A DNA stretch of 64,000 bases from Tsuneonella sp. CC-YZS046 (GTDB lineage: Bacteria > Pseudomonadota > Alphaproteobacteria > Sphingomonadales > Sphingomonadaceae): contig NZ_CP141590.1 in the NCBI RefSeq assembly GCF_035581365.1, forward strand, positions 930,001 through 994,000, given 5' to 3'. Numbering within the stretch: position 1 is the stretch's first letter; the number at the start of each line of letters is the position of its first letter. Below, piece after piece: positions 43,542-52,870 of this stretch. The notes below the pieces were generated by a model, which saw nothing but the letters and a program-made list of their open reading frames with translations, did not search any database and was not told where the DNA came from. Position numbers and translations under genes: made by a program.

Positions 43542-44350
43542 AAGATGGCATGATCGGTCAGCCCGTATCCGGCCAACGCCGGGGCGAGCAGGGCTAGATC
43601 CTCGCCATTGGCGGTGAATACCGCGAAATCCTCTTTCTCGCGGACGAAGTCCTGCCCCTGCGTGAGAAAGGCGATCCGCCGGGCGATGCCCGCCGCGCCG
43701 TCCACGAAGCGAATATCCGGGCCGAGGGCCTTGGCCAGCTCTTCCTGGACCAGCGGGAAATGGGTGCAGGCCAGCACCACGGTGTCGATCCGCTCCCCAT
43801 CCGGTTGCGCCCGCAGCCCGCGCGCCGCGGCGGCATAGATTTCCGGGTCGGCTTCCTCGCCGCGAAGCCTGGCTTCCGCCGCCCCGACCAGATCGGGTGC
43901 GGCGTGGCGGATCAGCCGTTTTCCCTGCGCGAATTCGGTTTCCAGATTGTCGACATAGGCCTGGCGGATGGTGGCGGAGGTGCCGAGCAGCCCGATCACC
44001 CCTGTGTGCGTCAGGGCGGCGGCGGGCTTGATCGCGGGCACCGTTCCGACGACCGGAAGCTCCAGCACTTCGCGCACCATGCCGAGCGCGATGGTCGAGG
44101 CGGTGTTGCAGGCGATGCAGGCGAGGCGGGGGCCGAACCGTTCGGTCATCCGGCCCAGCAAGCCGGCGACGCGCGCCGCAACCTGCGCTTCCGTCTTGGT
44201 GCCATAGGGCAATCCGCGATTGTCGGCGGCGTAGATCACCGGCGCCTGCGGCAGGAGCTTGCGCAGTTCCGCGAGCACCGACAGCCCGCCGATGCCGGAA
44301 TCGAACAGCAGGATGGGGGCGGTCGGATCGGGTGCCATGCTGTTCGCCAT
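43538..44350 (-). CDS. murI: glutamate racemase
   Basis: Cofactor-free racemase supplying D-glutamate for peptidoglycan. 270 residues with LLFDSGIGGLSVL near the N-terminus and the two catalytic cysteines C81 (ACNTAST) and C195 (LACTHFPL). ATG at 44350 is preceded by GGGGGAAAA; a start 15 codons upstream is in frame but lacks such a site. Divergent from plsY. Confidence 0.96.
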   Translation of the reverse strand: MANSMAPDPTAPILLFDSGIGGLSVLAELRKLLPQAPVIYAADNRGLPYGTKTEAQVAARVAGLLGRMTERFGPRLACIACNTASTIALGMVREVLELPVVGTVPAIKPAAALTHTGVIGLLGTSATIRQAYVDNLETEFAQGKRLIRHAAPDLVGAAEARLRGEEADPEIYAAAARGLRAQPDGERIDTVVLACTHFPLVQEELAKALGPDIRFVDGAAGIARRIAFLTQGQDFVREKEDFAVFTANGEDLALLAPALAGYGLTDHAIF

Positions 44351-44421
44351 ATTTTCCCCCTGCCGAAATGCAAGAACTCCGCTTAAGATAGTCAAAGGCT
44401 TATCGATCTGGGGAGGGGTTT

Positions 44422-45015
44422 TTGGAAAGCTGGCAGGCCGGATTTCTGGCGATTGCGCTGGGCTATGCGCTCGGTTCCATTCCGTTCGGGATGATCCTCA
44501 CCCGGATCACGGGCGCGGGCGACCTGCGCAGCATCGGCTCCGGCAATATCGGCGCCACCAACGTGCTGCGCACCGGACGCAAGGGGCTGGCGGCGGCGAC
44601 GCTGCTGCTCGATCTCGGCAAGGGGCTGGCGGCGGTGCTGCTGGTCAAGGCGCTGCTTCCGGGCATGGAGACGCTGGCGGCCTTCGCGGTGGTGGTCGGG
44701 CATTGCTACCCGGTCTGGCTCCGCTTTCGCGGCGGCAAGGGGGTGGCGACGACCATGGGCGTGGCGACCGGCCTCGCCTGGCCGGTCGGGCTGGCCTATG
44801 CTCTGGTGTGGCTGGCGGCGCTGGCGCTGACCCGCATTTCCTCGCTGGCCGGGATGAGCGCGGCCATCGCCGCTCCGGTCGCGGCCTGGCTGCTGGGCTA
44901 CCCCGCCTATGTCGCGGCCCTGACCGGAATCGCGGTGCTGGTGCTGTGGCTGCACCAGGCCAATATCGCGCGCCTGCGCAACGGGACGGAGCCGAAGGTC
45001 GGCGCCGGCAAGTGA
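44422..45015 (+). CDS. plsY: acyl-phosphate:glycerol-3-phosphate acyltransferase PlsY
   Basis: 197-residue membrane acyltransferase making lysophosphatidic acid from acyl phosphate. The three conserved cytoplasmic loops are recognisable: GSIPFG near 19-24, SGNIGATNVLRTGRK near 39-53, and FRGGKGVATTMG near 104-115. TTG start with a GGGAGGGG site eight bases upstream; no ATG or GTG fits better. Its stop overlaps the dprA start (GTGA). Confidence 0.95.
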   Translation: MESWQAGFLAIALGYALGSIPFGMILTRITGAGDLRSIGSGNIGATNVLRTGRKGLAAATLLLDLGKGLAAVLLVKALLPGMETLAAFAVVVGHCYPVWLRFRGGKGVATTMGVATGLAWPVGLAYALVWLAALALTRISSLAGMSAAIAAPVAAWLLGYPAYVAALTGIAVLVLWLHQANIARLRNGTEPKVGAGK

Positions 45016-46100
45016 CGATTTCCCGGGACGAAGCCTTCGCGCGGATACGGCTGCTGCGCTCGCCCCATATCGGGCCGGTCAGCTATCGCCAGTTGCTGCG
45101 CCGCTTCGGCGATGCCCGCGCTGCGCTGGATGCACTGCCGGAACTGGCGGCGCGGGGCGGGCGGCCCTATCGCGCCGCGCCGCAAGTGCGGGTGGAGGAC
45201 GAGATCGTGACGGTCCGCAAGGCAGGCGCGCGCTATCTGTTTCATGACTCGCCCGAATATCCCGCGCTGCTGGGCGAGCTGGAAAGCGCCCCGCCGATCC
45301 TGACGGTGCGCGGCGATGTCGCGCTGGCGGGCAGGCCTTGCGTCGCCATCGTCGGCGCGCGCAACGCCTCCGCCGCGGCGGTGAAGCTCGCGCGGGATTT
45401 CGCCTCGGGATTGGCGGAAGCGGGGCTGACGGTGGTGTCGGGGCTTGCGCGTGGGATCGACGGCGCGGCCCATCGCGGCGCCATGCCCGCGACCATCGGC
45501 GTGATCGCCAGCGGCATCGATGTCGCCTATCCGCCGCAGCACGCCGATCTGCAGGAGGAGATCGCGCAGCGCGGCCTGCTGATCGCCGAGCAACCGGCGG
45601 GCACCGAGCCGCGCGGCAACCATTTCCCCAGCCGCAACCGGATCATCGCCGGGCTGGCGGCCGGGACGGTGGTGGTCGAGGCCGCCCCCAGATCCGGCTC
45701 GCTGATCACGGCAAGGCTGGCCGGGGAAGCTGGGCGCGAGGTGATGGCGATCCCCGGCTCGCCGCTGGAGCCGCGCTCCCACGGCTGCAACCAGCTGATC
45801 CGCGACGGCGCGGTTCTGGTCCAGTCGCCGGATGACGTGATCGAGCTGGTGCGCGGCTTCGGCGGGCAGGCGCGCTCCCGCTTCCGGGAAGCCGCCGGGG
45901 ATGCCTACGACCTGCCGGAGGATCTGGCGCAGGGGCCGGCGGATGTGGGAACGCTGCTCACCGCCGCGCCGGTCGCGGTCGACGAATTGATCCGCCAGAG
46001 CGGGGGCGGCACCGCTGCCGTCCAGCTTGCGCTGCTGGAGCTGGAGATTGCCGGGCGGCTTGTTCGCCATGCAGGCGGCCGCGTATCGCTCGCGAGCTGA
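45012..46100 (+). CDS. dprA: DNA-processing protein DprA
   Basis: 362-residue protein that loads RecA on incoming single-stranded DNA in transformation. A short helical N-terminal domain is followed by the Rossmann-like core: VGARNASAAAVKLARDF, GLARGIDGAAHRGA, GGTIAVIGSGID-like segment (IGVIASGIDVAYP), and RNRIIAGLAAGTVVVEA. A DML1-like winged helix ends the protein (VDELIRQSG). GTG start overlapping the plsY stop. The plsY-dprA-topA order is standard in alphaproteobacteria. Confidence 0.95.
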   Translation: MTISRDEAFARIRLLRSPHIGPVSYRQLLRRFGDARAALDALPELAARGGRPYRAAPQVRVEDEIVTVRKAGARYLFHDSPEYPALLGELESAPPILTVRGDVALAGRPCVAIVGARNASAAAVKLARDFASGLAEAGLTVVSGLARGIDGAAHRGAMPATIGVIASGIDVAYPPQHADLQEEIAQRGLLIAEQPAGTEPRGNHFPSRNRIIAGLAAGTVVVEAAPRSGSLITARLAGEAGREVMAIPGSPLEPRSHGCNQLIRDGAVLVQSPDDVIELVRGFGGQARSRFREAAGDAYDLPEDLAQGPADVGTLLTAAPVAVDELIRQSGGGTAAVQLALLELEIAGRLVRHAGGRVSLAS

Positions 46101-46228
46101 GGCGATCGTCGGTTGGCGGCAAGCGGATCGGCTGAACTATTTAGAGTGAGCGTGCCATCTTGACGAACCCCATCCTGCGTCGCCACCCTCGCGCACGTAC
46201 GTATACGCGTGGGAAGTTCGGAATATAA

Positions 46229-48748
46229 ATGCAGCTCGTCATCGTTGAATCGCCGGCCAAGGCGAAGACCATCGAGAAATATCTCGGCAAGGATTACAAG
46301 GTTCTCGCGTCCTACGGCCACGTCCGCGACCTGCCGCCGAAGGACGGTTCGGTCCGCCCGGACGAGGATTTCGCGATGGACTGGGAAACCTATCGCGACA
46401 AGGCCAGCCGGGTGAAGGAGATTTCCGACGCGGCCAAGAAGGCCGATCGCCTGATCCTGGCCACCGACCCCGATCGCGAGGGCGAGGCGATCAGCTGGCA
46501 CGTCCAGGAATTGCTGGCAAAGAAGAAGGCCCTGCCGAAAGAGGTGGAGCGCGTCACTTTCAACGCCATCACCAAGCAGGCGGTCACGGACGCCATGCAG
46601 CGCCCCCGCGCGCTGGACCGCGACCTGATCGACGCCTATCTTGCCCGCCGCGCGCTGGATTACCTGTTCGGCTTCACGCTCTCGCCGGTGCTGTGGCGCA
46701 AGCTGCCCGGAGCCAAGAGCGCAGGCCGGGTGCAATCCGTGGCGTTGCGGCTGATCGTGGATCGCGAGCGCGAGATCGAGGCGTTCAAGCCGCAGGAATA
46801 CTGGTCGGTCATCGCCCGGATGGAGCATGACGGCACGGAGTTCGATGCGCGCCTCGTCCGCTTCGACGGCGATAAGCTCGACAAGCTCTCGCTGGGCGAG
46901 CAGGGCATCGCGATGCGGGCCAAGGCGGCTGTCGAAGGCGCCCGCTTCACGGTCGAGGATGTCGAGACCAGGCCGCTCAAGCGCAATCCCGCGCCGCCGT
47001 TCACCACCTCCACCCTGCAGCAGGAAGCGGCCCGCAAGCTGGGCTATTCCGCCAGCCACACCATGCGGCTCGCCCAGAACCTCTACGAGGCGGGTGCGAT
47101 CACCTATATGCGGACCGATGGCGTGCAGATGGACCCGAGCGCGATTTCCGCCGCCCGCAAAGCCATCGCGGATCGCTATGACGGGCATTACCTGCCTGAA
47201 AAGCCGCGCCATTATTCCACCAAGGCGAAGAATGCGCAGGAAGCGCATGAAGCGATCCGGCCCACCGATTTCACGCGGGATCGCGCCGGATCGGGAGACG
47301 AGGCCAAGCTCTACGACCTGATCTTCAAGCGGGCGATGGCCAGCCAGATGGCGGCGGCGAACCTGGAGCGGACGACCGTCACCCTGCGCGATCCGACCGG
47401 CCGCCACGAATTGCGCGCGACCGGGCAGGTGGTGAAGTTTCCCGGCTTCCTCGCGGTCTATGAAGAAGGCCGCGATCACAAGGATGACGACGAGGATGAC
47501 GCCAATCTCCTGCCGCTGATGAACAAGGGCGATTGCCCGGCGAAGAAGGGGGTGGAGGCCGCCCAGCATTTCACCCAGCCGCCGCCCCGCTATTCCGAAG
47601 CCAGCCTGGTCAAGCGGATGGAGGAACTGGGCATCGGGCGCCCTTCCACCTATGCCTCGGTGATCCAGGTGCTGAAGGACCGCAATTACGTCCGCACCGA
47701 GAAGAACCGCTTCTTCGCGGAGGAATCCGGGCGGCTGCTGACGGCGTTCCTGGAACGCTTCTTCGAGCGCTACGTCGCCTATGATTTCACCGCCGGAATG
47801 GAGGACGAGCTGGACGACGTGTCCGGCGGCCGGGCCGCCTGGAAGGCGGTGCTGGAATCCTTCTGGCGGGACTTCAAGCCGAAGTCGGACGAGGTGATGG
47901 AGCGCAAGCCCTCCGAGATCACCGAAGTGCTGGACGGCTTTCTCGAGGATTATCTCTTTCCGCCCAAGGAAGACGGCGGCGATCCGCGCCTGTGCCCGAA
48001 ATGCGGGGAGGGCAGGCTTGCGCTGCGCGGCGGCAAATATGGCGCCTTCATCGCCTGCTCGAATTATCCCGAATGCAAATATACCCGCCGCTTTGCCCAG
48101 CCCGGCGGAGAAGGCGCGGATGGCGGCGACGATGCGGCGCTCGGCACCGACCCTGAGAGCGGCCAGGAGATTACGCGCAGGGTGGGCCGCTTCGGCCCCT
48201 ATATCCAGCTCGGCGAAGGCAAGGAGGCGAAGCGCGCCTCGATCCCGAAGGATATTCCCGAACTCGATCTGGATTGGGCGATCAGGCTGCTGAGCCTGCC
48301 GCGCGAGGTGGGCGCGCATCCTGAAAGCGGGAAACCGATTACCGCCAGCATCGGCCGCTATGGCCCCTATCTGGCGCATGAGGGCAAATATGCCCGGCTC
48401 CAGTCCACTCGGGACGTGTTCGAAACCGGCATGAACGCGGCCGTCGCCTTGCTGGCCGAGGCGGCCAACCGGGGCGGAGGGCGCGGCGGTGGCGCCAAGG
48501 CGGAACCGATCAAGACGCTGGGCGCGCATCCGACCAGCGGGGGGGAAATGAAAGTGATGCCGGGCCGTTATGGCCCCTATGTCACCGATGGCGCCACCAA
48601 CGCCACCATCCCCAAGGACATGAAACCCGAGGATGTGACCGAGCAGGATGCGATCCGCCTGATCGACGAACGCGCGGCCAAGGCTCCGGCGAAGAAGAAG
48701 GCCGTGAAGAAAAAGAAAACGCCCGCCAAGAAAAAGGCGGCTAGCTAG
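46229..48748 (+). CDS. topA: DNA topoisomerase I
   Basis: Type IA topoisomerase that relaxes negative supercoils. 839 residues: Toprim domain from residue 1 (VIVESPAKAKTIEKYLG; acidic DPDREGEAISWH near 89-100), active-site tyrosine Y293 in ITYMRTDG, one four-cysteine zinc-ribbon (CPKCGEG ... ACSNYPECKY, about 590-617), then several topoisomerase-C-terminal repeats with the repeated VGRFGPYIQLG/IGRYGPYLAH type of block, and a lysine-rich tail (about 818-839) that should bind DNA. Family-typical. Confidence 0.97.
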   Translation: MQLVIVESPAKAKTIEKYLGKDYKVLASYGHVRDLPPKDGSVRPDEDFAMDWETYRDKASRVKEISDAAKKADRLILATDPDREGEAISWHVQELLAKKKALPKEVERVTFNAITKQAVTDAMQRPRALDRDLIDAYLARRALDYLFGFTLSPVLWRKLPGAKSAGRVQSVALRLIVDREREIEAFKPQEYWSVIARMEHDGTEFDARLVRFDGDKLDKLSLGEQGIAMRAKAAVEGARFTVEDVETRPLKRNPAPPFTTSTLQQEAARKLGYSASHTMRLAQNLYEAGAITYMRTDGVQMDPSAISAARKAIADRYDGHYLPEKPRHYSTKAKNAQEAHEAIRPTDFTRDRAGSGDEAKLYDLIFKRAMASQMAAANLERTTVTLRDPTGRHELRATGQVVKFPGFLAVYEEGRDHKDDDEDDANLLPLMNKGDCPAKKGVEAAQHFTQPPPRYSEASLVKRMEELGIGRPSTYASVIQVLKDRNYVRTEKNRFFAEESGRLLTAFLERFFERYVAYDFTAGMEDELDDVSGGRAAWKAVLESFWRDFKPKSDEVMERKPSEITEVLDGFLEDYLFPPKEDGGDPRLCPKCGEGRLALRGGKYGAFIACSNYPECKYTRRFAQPGGEGADGGDDAALGTDPESGQEITRRVGRFGPYIQLGEGKEAKRASIPKDIPELDLDWAIRLLSLPREVGAHPESGKPITASIGRYGPYLAHEGKYARLQSTRDVFETGMNAAVALLAEAANRGGGRGGGAKAEPIKTLGAHPTSGGEMKVMPGRYGPYVTDGATNATIPKDMKPEDVTEQDAIRLIDERAAKAPAKKKAVKKKKTPAKKKAAS

Positions 48749-48760
48749 GCGGGACTTTTT
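48722..48760 (+). terminator. weak terminator candidate after topA
   Basis: CCCGCC at 48722-48727 can pair with GGCGGG at 48748-48753, followed by AC and TTTTT (48756-48760). The loop is long (20 bases) and includes the topA 3' end, so efficiency is doubtful. Confidence 0.3.
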
Positions 48761-48783
48761 CGGCTGAAAAGCGTTTCGCGGCC

Positions 48784-50247
48784 ATGTTGAAGATACGAGA
48801 CGAGGAACAGCGGGACAATGCGCTGGCGGATTCATCCGCCGGCGATGGAGCGGTGTTGCCGGAAACCGCCGGGGAAGGGCTGCCGGTTCCGCGCCGGATC
48901 TGGGCCATTGTCGCGCTGTCCTTCGGCAATGCCCTGCTGGTCATCGACGGCAGCATTCCCAACGTCGCCTTGCCGACGATCGCTCGGGAACTGGCGGTCG
49001 GCGAGGGCGTGGTCACCAATGTCGTCACCATCTATCAGATGGTGATGGTGATGGGGCTGCTCCCCTTCGCCGCGCTGGGAGATCGTATCGGCCATCGCAA
49101 GCTCTACCAGCTCGGGCAGCTCATCCTCTGCATTGCGTCCGCGCTCTGCATCTTCGTCGATGATTTCGCGTCCTTGCTGCTGCTGCGGACCGTGCAGGCG
49201 CTGGGCGCGAGCATGGCATTGTCGGTTGCTGTGCCGATTCTGCGCGAAACCTATCCGGAAAAGAGCCTGGGCGGCGGGCTTGGCTTCAACAGCGTGGTGA
49301 TCGCCTCTGCCGCGGCGATGGCGCCGACGCTCGGCGGATTGATCGTTGCCTATTATCCGTGGAAGGCCGTGTTCGCGGCGGCGGCGCCGCTCGCGGTGAT
49401 TTCTCTGTTGCTCGGCCGGACCCTGCCGGACCCTCACCCCAAGCCTGACCGGGCCGACTGGATCGGCGGGCTGTGGAGCGCCCTGACCGTGGGCCTGCTG
49501 ATCGGCGGCCTGCAGCTTGCGACTCATGCCGCCAATCCCTGGCCCGGGGCCTTGCTGGCGGTGGCGGGGGTGGTTTCGGTCGCCCTGCTGGTGCGCAGGG
49601 AGCGTAGGCGCACCCGTCCGGTGGTGCCTGTCGATCTGCTGGCGATGCCCGCGATCGGGCTTTCCGCCCTGGCGGCGGTGGCCGCGTTCTGCGCCATCGC
49701 CGCGCTGATGCTCTCCTTGCCTTTCATGCTGGAAGAAGGGCGTGGATATGCGCCGGACGAAGTGGGGATGCTGCTGATGCCTTTCCCGCTCACCATGCTG
49801 GTCATTTCCCCGCTTGCGGGATGGCTGTCGGATCGGGTCGCGCCGACCAAGCTCGGGATTCCGGGCCTGATGGTGGCGATCTGCGGGCTTTATCTGCTGG
49901 CGTTCCTGCCCGAGGGGGTCGGCCCGGCCGGGATCGCATGGCGTCTTTCGCTGACGGCGGCCGGCTTCGGATTCTTCCTGGCGCCCAATTCGCGCCTGAT
50001 GATCGGCAACGCGCCGCTGGACCGTTCCGCCGCGGCCGGCAGCGTGCTGTCCACATCGCGCCTGCTCGGGCAGACCATGGCGGCGACGCTGGTGGGCGTG
50101 CTGCTGGCGCTGGGGATGGGGCTTGGCCCGGTGCCGATGCTGGTCTCGGCCCTGCTGGCGATTCTGGCCATGGGCTGCAGCATGGTGCGGTTCCGCACCG
50201 TGCGCGCCCAGCGCCTGGCGCGGCACATGGTGGAACCGGGGATCTGA
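48784..50247 (+). CDS. MFS exporter, DHA2-like
   Basis: 487-residue major facilitator with about 14 hydrophobic segments, the DHA2 drug:proton antiporter layout. Motif A is visible as LGDRIGHRKLYQLG near 98-111 and the motif C-like proline/glycine block as APTLGGLIVAYYPWK near 179-193. Residues 1-38 are a charged cytoplasmic extension. Substrate unknown; relatives export drugs, dyes or metabolites. No regulator or outer-membrane partner sits beside it. No clear ribosome-binding site before the ATG. Confidence 0.85.
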   Translation: MLKIRDEEQRDNALADSSAGDGAVLPETAGEGLPVPRRIWAIVALSFGNALLVIDGSIPNVALPTIARELAVGEGVVTNVVTIYQMVMVMGLLPFAALGDRIGHRKLYQLGQLILCIASALCIFVDDFASLLLLRTVQALGASMALSVAVPILRETYPEKSLGGGLGFNSVVIASAAAMAPTLGGLIVAYYPWKAVFAAAAPLAVISLLLGRTLPDPHPKPDRADWIGGLWSALTVGLLIGGLQLATHAANPWPGALLAVAGVVSVALLVRRERRRTRPVVPVDLLAMPAIGLSALAAVAAFCAIAALMLSLPFMLEEGRGYAPDEVGMLLMPFPLTMLVISPLAGWLSDRVAPTKLGIPGLMVAICGLYLLAFLPEGVGPAGIAWRLSLTAAGFGFFLAPNSRLMIGNAPLDRSAAAGSVLSTSRLLGQTMAATLVGVLLALGMGLGPVPMLVSALLAILAMGCSMVRFRTVRAQRLARHMVEPGI

Positions 50248-50266
50248 AACCGAGCGGGCCTGGGGT

Positions 50267-51181
50267 CTACTTCACCCAGTCCAGCCCGATCGCTTCGTAA
50301 AGCTCGCGGTTTTCGGCCCAGTTTTCCTCCACCTTCACATGGAGGAACAGATGCACTTTCACCCCCAGCAATTCCGCCAATTCCTTGCGGGCGGCTTCGC
50401 CGATCGCCTTGATCCGCGCGCCGCGCTTGCCGAGCACGATCGGCTTCTGGCTGTCCCGCCCGATCACTATCTGCTGGTGGATCTCGATGCTGCCGTCGGG
50501 CCTGGTCTGGTAGCTTTCCGGGCGCACCGCGCTGTCATAGGGCAGCTCGTCATGCAGCTGGCGGTAGAGCTGTTCCCGCGTGATCTCGGCGGCGAGCAAT
50601 CTTTCGCTGGCGTCCGACACCTGATCTTCCGGATAATGCCACACGCCTTGCGGCATCAGCCCGGCAAGATGGCGCTTGAGTTCCGCCACGCCGTCGCCGG
50701 TCAGCGCGGAGATGAAGAACACCTCCTCGAAATCGACGGCGCCTGCGAATTCCTGCGCGAGTTCGAGCAGGGCTTCCTTCCTGCTCGCATCCACCTTGTT
50801 GAGCACCAGCAGCTTGCGTTCCGGCCGGGCGTTCAGCGTTTCCAGCAAGGGGCCGAGTTCGTGCCTGCGCTGCTTCACGCTGTCGACCACCAGCAGGATG
50901 GCGTCGGCTTCCTGCGCGCCGTCCCATGCCGCACTGACCATCGCCCGGTCGAGCCTGCGCCTGGGCGCGAAGATGCCCGGCGTGTCGGCCAGGATGATCT
51001 GCACGGAACCTTCCAGCGCGATGCCGAGCAGCCGTGCGCGGGTGGTCTGCGCCTTGGCGCTGGTGATCGCCACCTTCTGCCCCACCAGTGCATTGACCAG
51101 CGTGGATTTGCCGGCATTGGGGGCGCCGATCACCGCGACCACCCCGCAACAGGTTTCAGGCTCCGCTTGCGAAATGGTCAC
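50267..51181 (-). CDS. era: GTPase Era
   Basis: Essential GTPase assisting 30S assembly and 16S rRNA 3' end maturation. 304 residues: G1 GAPNAGKST at 19-27, G3 DTPG near 66-69, G4 NKVD near 124-127, and a C-terminal KH domain including VIGRDSQKPIVLGKRGARIK. The GTG at 51181 overlaps the rnc stop (GTGA) and gives the family N-terminus; the frame is open into rnc but that is not coding. Last gene of lepB-rnc-era. Confidence 0.96.
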   Translation of the reverse strand: MTISQAEPETCCGVVAVIGAPNAGKSTLVNALVGQKVAITSAKAQTTRARLLGIALEGSVQIILADTPGIFAPRRRLDRAMVSAAWDGAQEADAILLVVDSVKQRRHELGPLLETLNARPERKLLVLNKVDASRKEALLELAQEFAGAVDFEEVFFISALTGDGVAELKRHLAGLMPQGVWHYPEDQVSDASERLLAAEITREQLYRQLHDELPYDSAVRPESYQTRPDGSIEIHQQIVIGRDSQKPIVLGKRGARIKAIGEAARKELAELLGVKVHLFLHVKVEENWAENRELYEAIGLDWVK

Positions 51182-51861
51182 GCATATTTCTCCATGAAGG
51201 CGGCGGCCGCCGCCGTTTCGGCTTCCTGCTTGCTGGAGCCTTTTGCTTCGGCTTCCCCCACATTGCGGACCAGCACCTTGACGGTGAAGCTGGCCGCGTG
51301 GTCCGGCCCAGACCGCTCGGCCAGGCTGTATTCCGGCACCGCGCGGCGATTGCCCGCCGCCCATTCCTGCAAGGCGCTCTTGGGATGCTTGCGATGCCCG
51401 GCGCGGCCGGCGACGGCATTCGCCCAGATGCGCCGGACCAGATCGCGGGTCGGGCCGAAGCCGCGCGTCAGGAAGCTGGCGCCGAGCAGGGCCTCCATCA
51501 CATCGCCGAGGATATTGTCGCTATCCGCCCCGCCATCGTCGCGGGCTTGCTTGCCCAGCCGGATATGCTCCGGCAAGCCGATTTCCCGGGCGATGCGCGC
51601 GCACATTTCGCGGCTGACCAGGGCGTTCAGCCGCTGGGAGAGCTGGCCTTCGGTATTGTCGCTCTGTTCGTAGAGCCATTCGGCGATCGCGAGGCCCAGC
51701 ACGCGGTCGCCCAGGAATTCGAGCCGTTCATAGTTCCGGACGGTTCCGACGCTGCCGTGGGTCAGCGCTTCCTGCCACAGATTCTCGTTCGCGACGGGTT
51801 CGATCCCCAACCCGGCCAGGAAAGCCGCCGTTTCAGGCGTCAGGCCGCCGGTCTTCCTCAA
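51178..51861 (-). CDS. rnc: ribonuclease III
   Basis: Double-strand-specific endonuclease processing rRNA precursors. 227 residues: signature NYERLEFLGDRVL at 43-55 with the catalytic acidic residues, the second acidic pair in DNILGDVMEALLG, and a double-stranded RNA-binding domain from about 155 (PKSALQEWAAGN ... KQEAETAAAAAFME). No ATG or GTG fits the family N-terminus; the likely start is TTG at 51861, which overlaps the lepB stop (TTGA). Coupled to lepB and era. Confidence 0.95.
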   Translation of the reverse strand: MRKTGGLTPETAAFLAGLGIEPVANENLWQEALTHGSVGTVRNYERLEFLGDRVLGLAIAEWLYEQSDNTEGQLSQRLNALVSREMCARIAREIGLPEHIRLGKQARDDGGADSDNILGDVMEALLGASFLTRGFGPTRDLVRRIWANAVAGRAGHRKHPKSALQEWAAGNRRAVPEYSLAERSGPDHAASFTVKVLVRNVGEAEAKGSSKQEAETAAAAAFMEKYA

Positions 51862-52709
51862 AAGGTGCCCCCGATGCGATTCCAGCGGGCCGCGGTGAAC
51901 CATGTCCAGGGCTTGAGCCATTCGACGGAGCCGTCGGTGGACCACATCACGATGCTTGCCTTGCCGACCAGATTGTCCTGCGGAACCAGCCCGATGCCGC
52001 CGCCGGGCTGGGCCGGAAAACGGCTGTCCTGCGAATTGTCGCGATTGTCGCCCATCAGGAAGATATGATTTTCAGGCACCACGACGGGGGCCGTGTCGTC
52101 CTGCGGCGTCAGGCCGAGGTCGAGCACTTCGTAGCTGCGCCCGCCGGGCAGGGTTTCCCGATAGCGGGGATAGCGGCAGACCAGGGCGCCGTCCTGGGTC
52201 CGATCCTCGAACTGGATCGAAGCGCAGGGGGTGTTGGGTGAAACCGGCACGATGAAATCGGCGATCTTGTCCTTCCGCACCGGCTTGCCGTTCAGGTGGA
52301 TCACGCCGCCCACCATCTGCACCGTGTCCCCCGGCACGCCGATCACCCGCTTGATATAGTCGGTGTCGTTGAGCGGGGGCGCCTTGAAGATCACCACATC
52401 GCCCCGTTCCGGCTGGCTGGCGAAGATGCGGCCGGGTATCACCGGCAGGCTGAACGGCATCGAATATTTGGAGTAGCCGTAGGGCCATTTCGCCGCGAGC
52501 AGGTAGTCCCCGTCGAGCAGGCGCGGCAACATGCTTTCGCTCGGTATGTTGAAGGGCGAGAAGATGAAGCTGCGGAAGATCACCACGATCGCGACCAGCT
52601 TCAACAGGAAGACAGGGAAGCTGTCCTCCTTCTTTTCCCGCCTGGGGCGCGGCTCTGCCTCGGGCGAGGCGCTGACATCCGGTGAATTGTCGTTCATGGC
52701 TGTGTCCAT
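51858..52709 (-). CDS. lepB: signal peptidase I
   Basis: Inner-membrane serine/lysine protease removing signal peptides from exported proteins. 283 residues from ATG 52709 (an ATG at 52697 is an alternative). One membrane segment at about 33-50, catalytic S59 in NIPSESMLP, catalytic K120 in DYIKRVIGVPGD, and the C-terminal GDNRDNSQDSRF block are all present. Begins the overlapping lepB-rnc-era chain. Divergent from pgi. Confidence 0.96.
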   Translation of the reverse strand: MDTAMNDNSPDVSASPEAEPRPRREKKEDSFPVFLLKLVAIVVIFRSFIFSPFNIPSESMLPRLLDGDYLLAAKWPYGYSKYSMPFSLPVIPGRIFASQPERGDVVIFKAPPLNDTDYIKRVIGVPGDTVQMVGGVIHLNGKPVRKDKIADFIVPVSPNTPCASIQFEDRTQDGALVCRYPRYRETLPGGRSYEVLDLGLTPQDDTAPVVVPENHIFLMGDNRDNSQDSRFPAQPGGGIGLVPQDNLVGKASIVMWSTDGSVEWLKPWTWFTAARWNRIGGTF

Positions 52710-52870
52710 GTTGGGCAGCGCCTTTCTCGTCAAGTGGGCTTATCGCGGCGCGCTTGACAGGAGGGTGCCTGTATCGAACCTTAAACCTGGTTCGGGCATT
52801 GCGTCATGCGTCCGAACGGGCATAGGACTTGGCTCTCTCAGGCGATCCGCGCGGATCGGAAAGGACCGGC

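Noticed and set aside
45905-48835. A 976-codon open frame antisense to topA
   Set aside because: It lacks recognisable domains, is rich in Arg/His/Gly as antisense frames of high-GC genes are, and topA on the other strand is complete and unambiguous.
52754-52790. TTGACA promoter before pgi
   Set aside because: TTGACA at 52754 is perfect but no acceptable -10 occurs at 16-18 bases, so a promoter call was not made.
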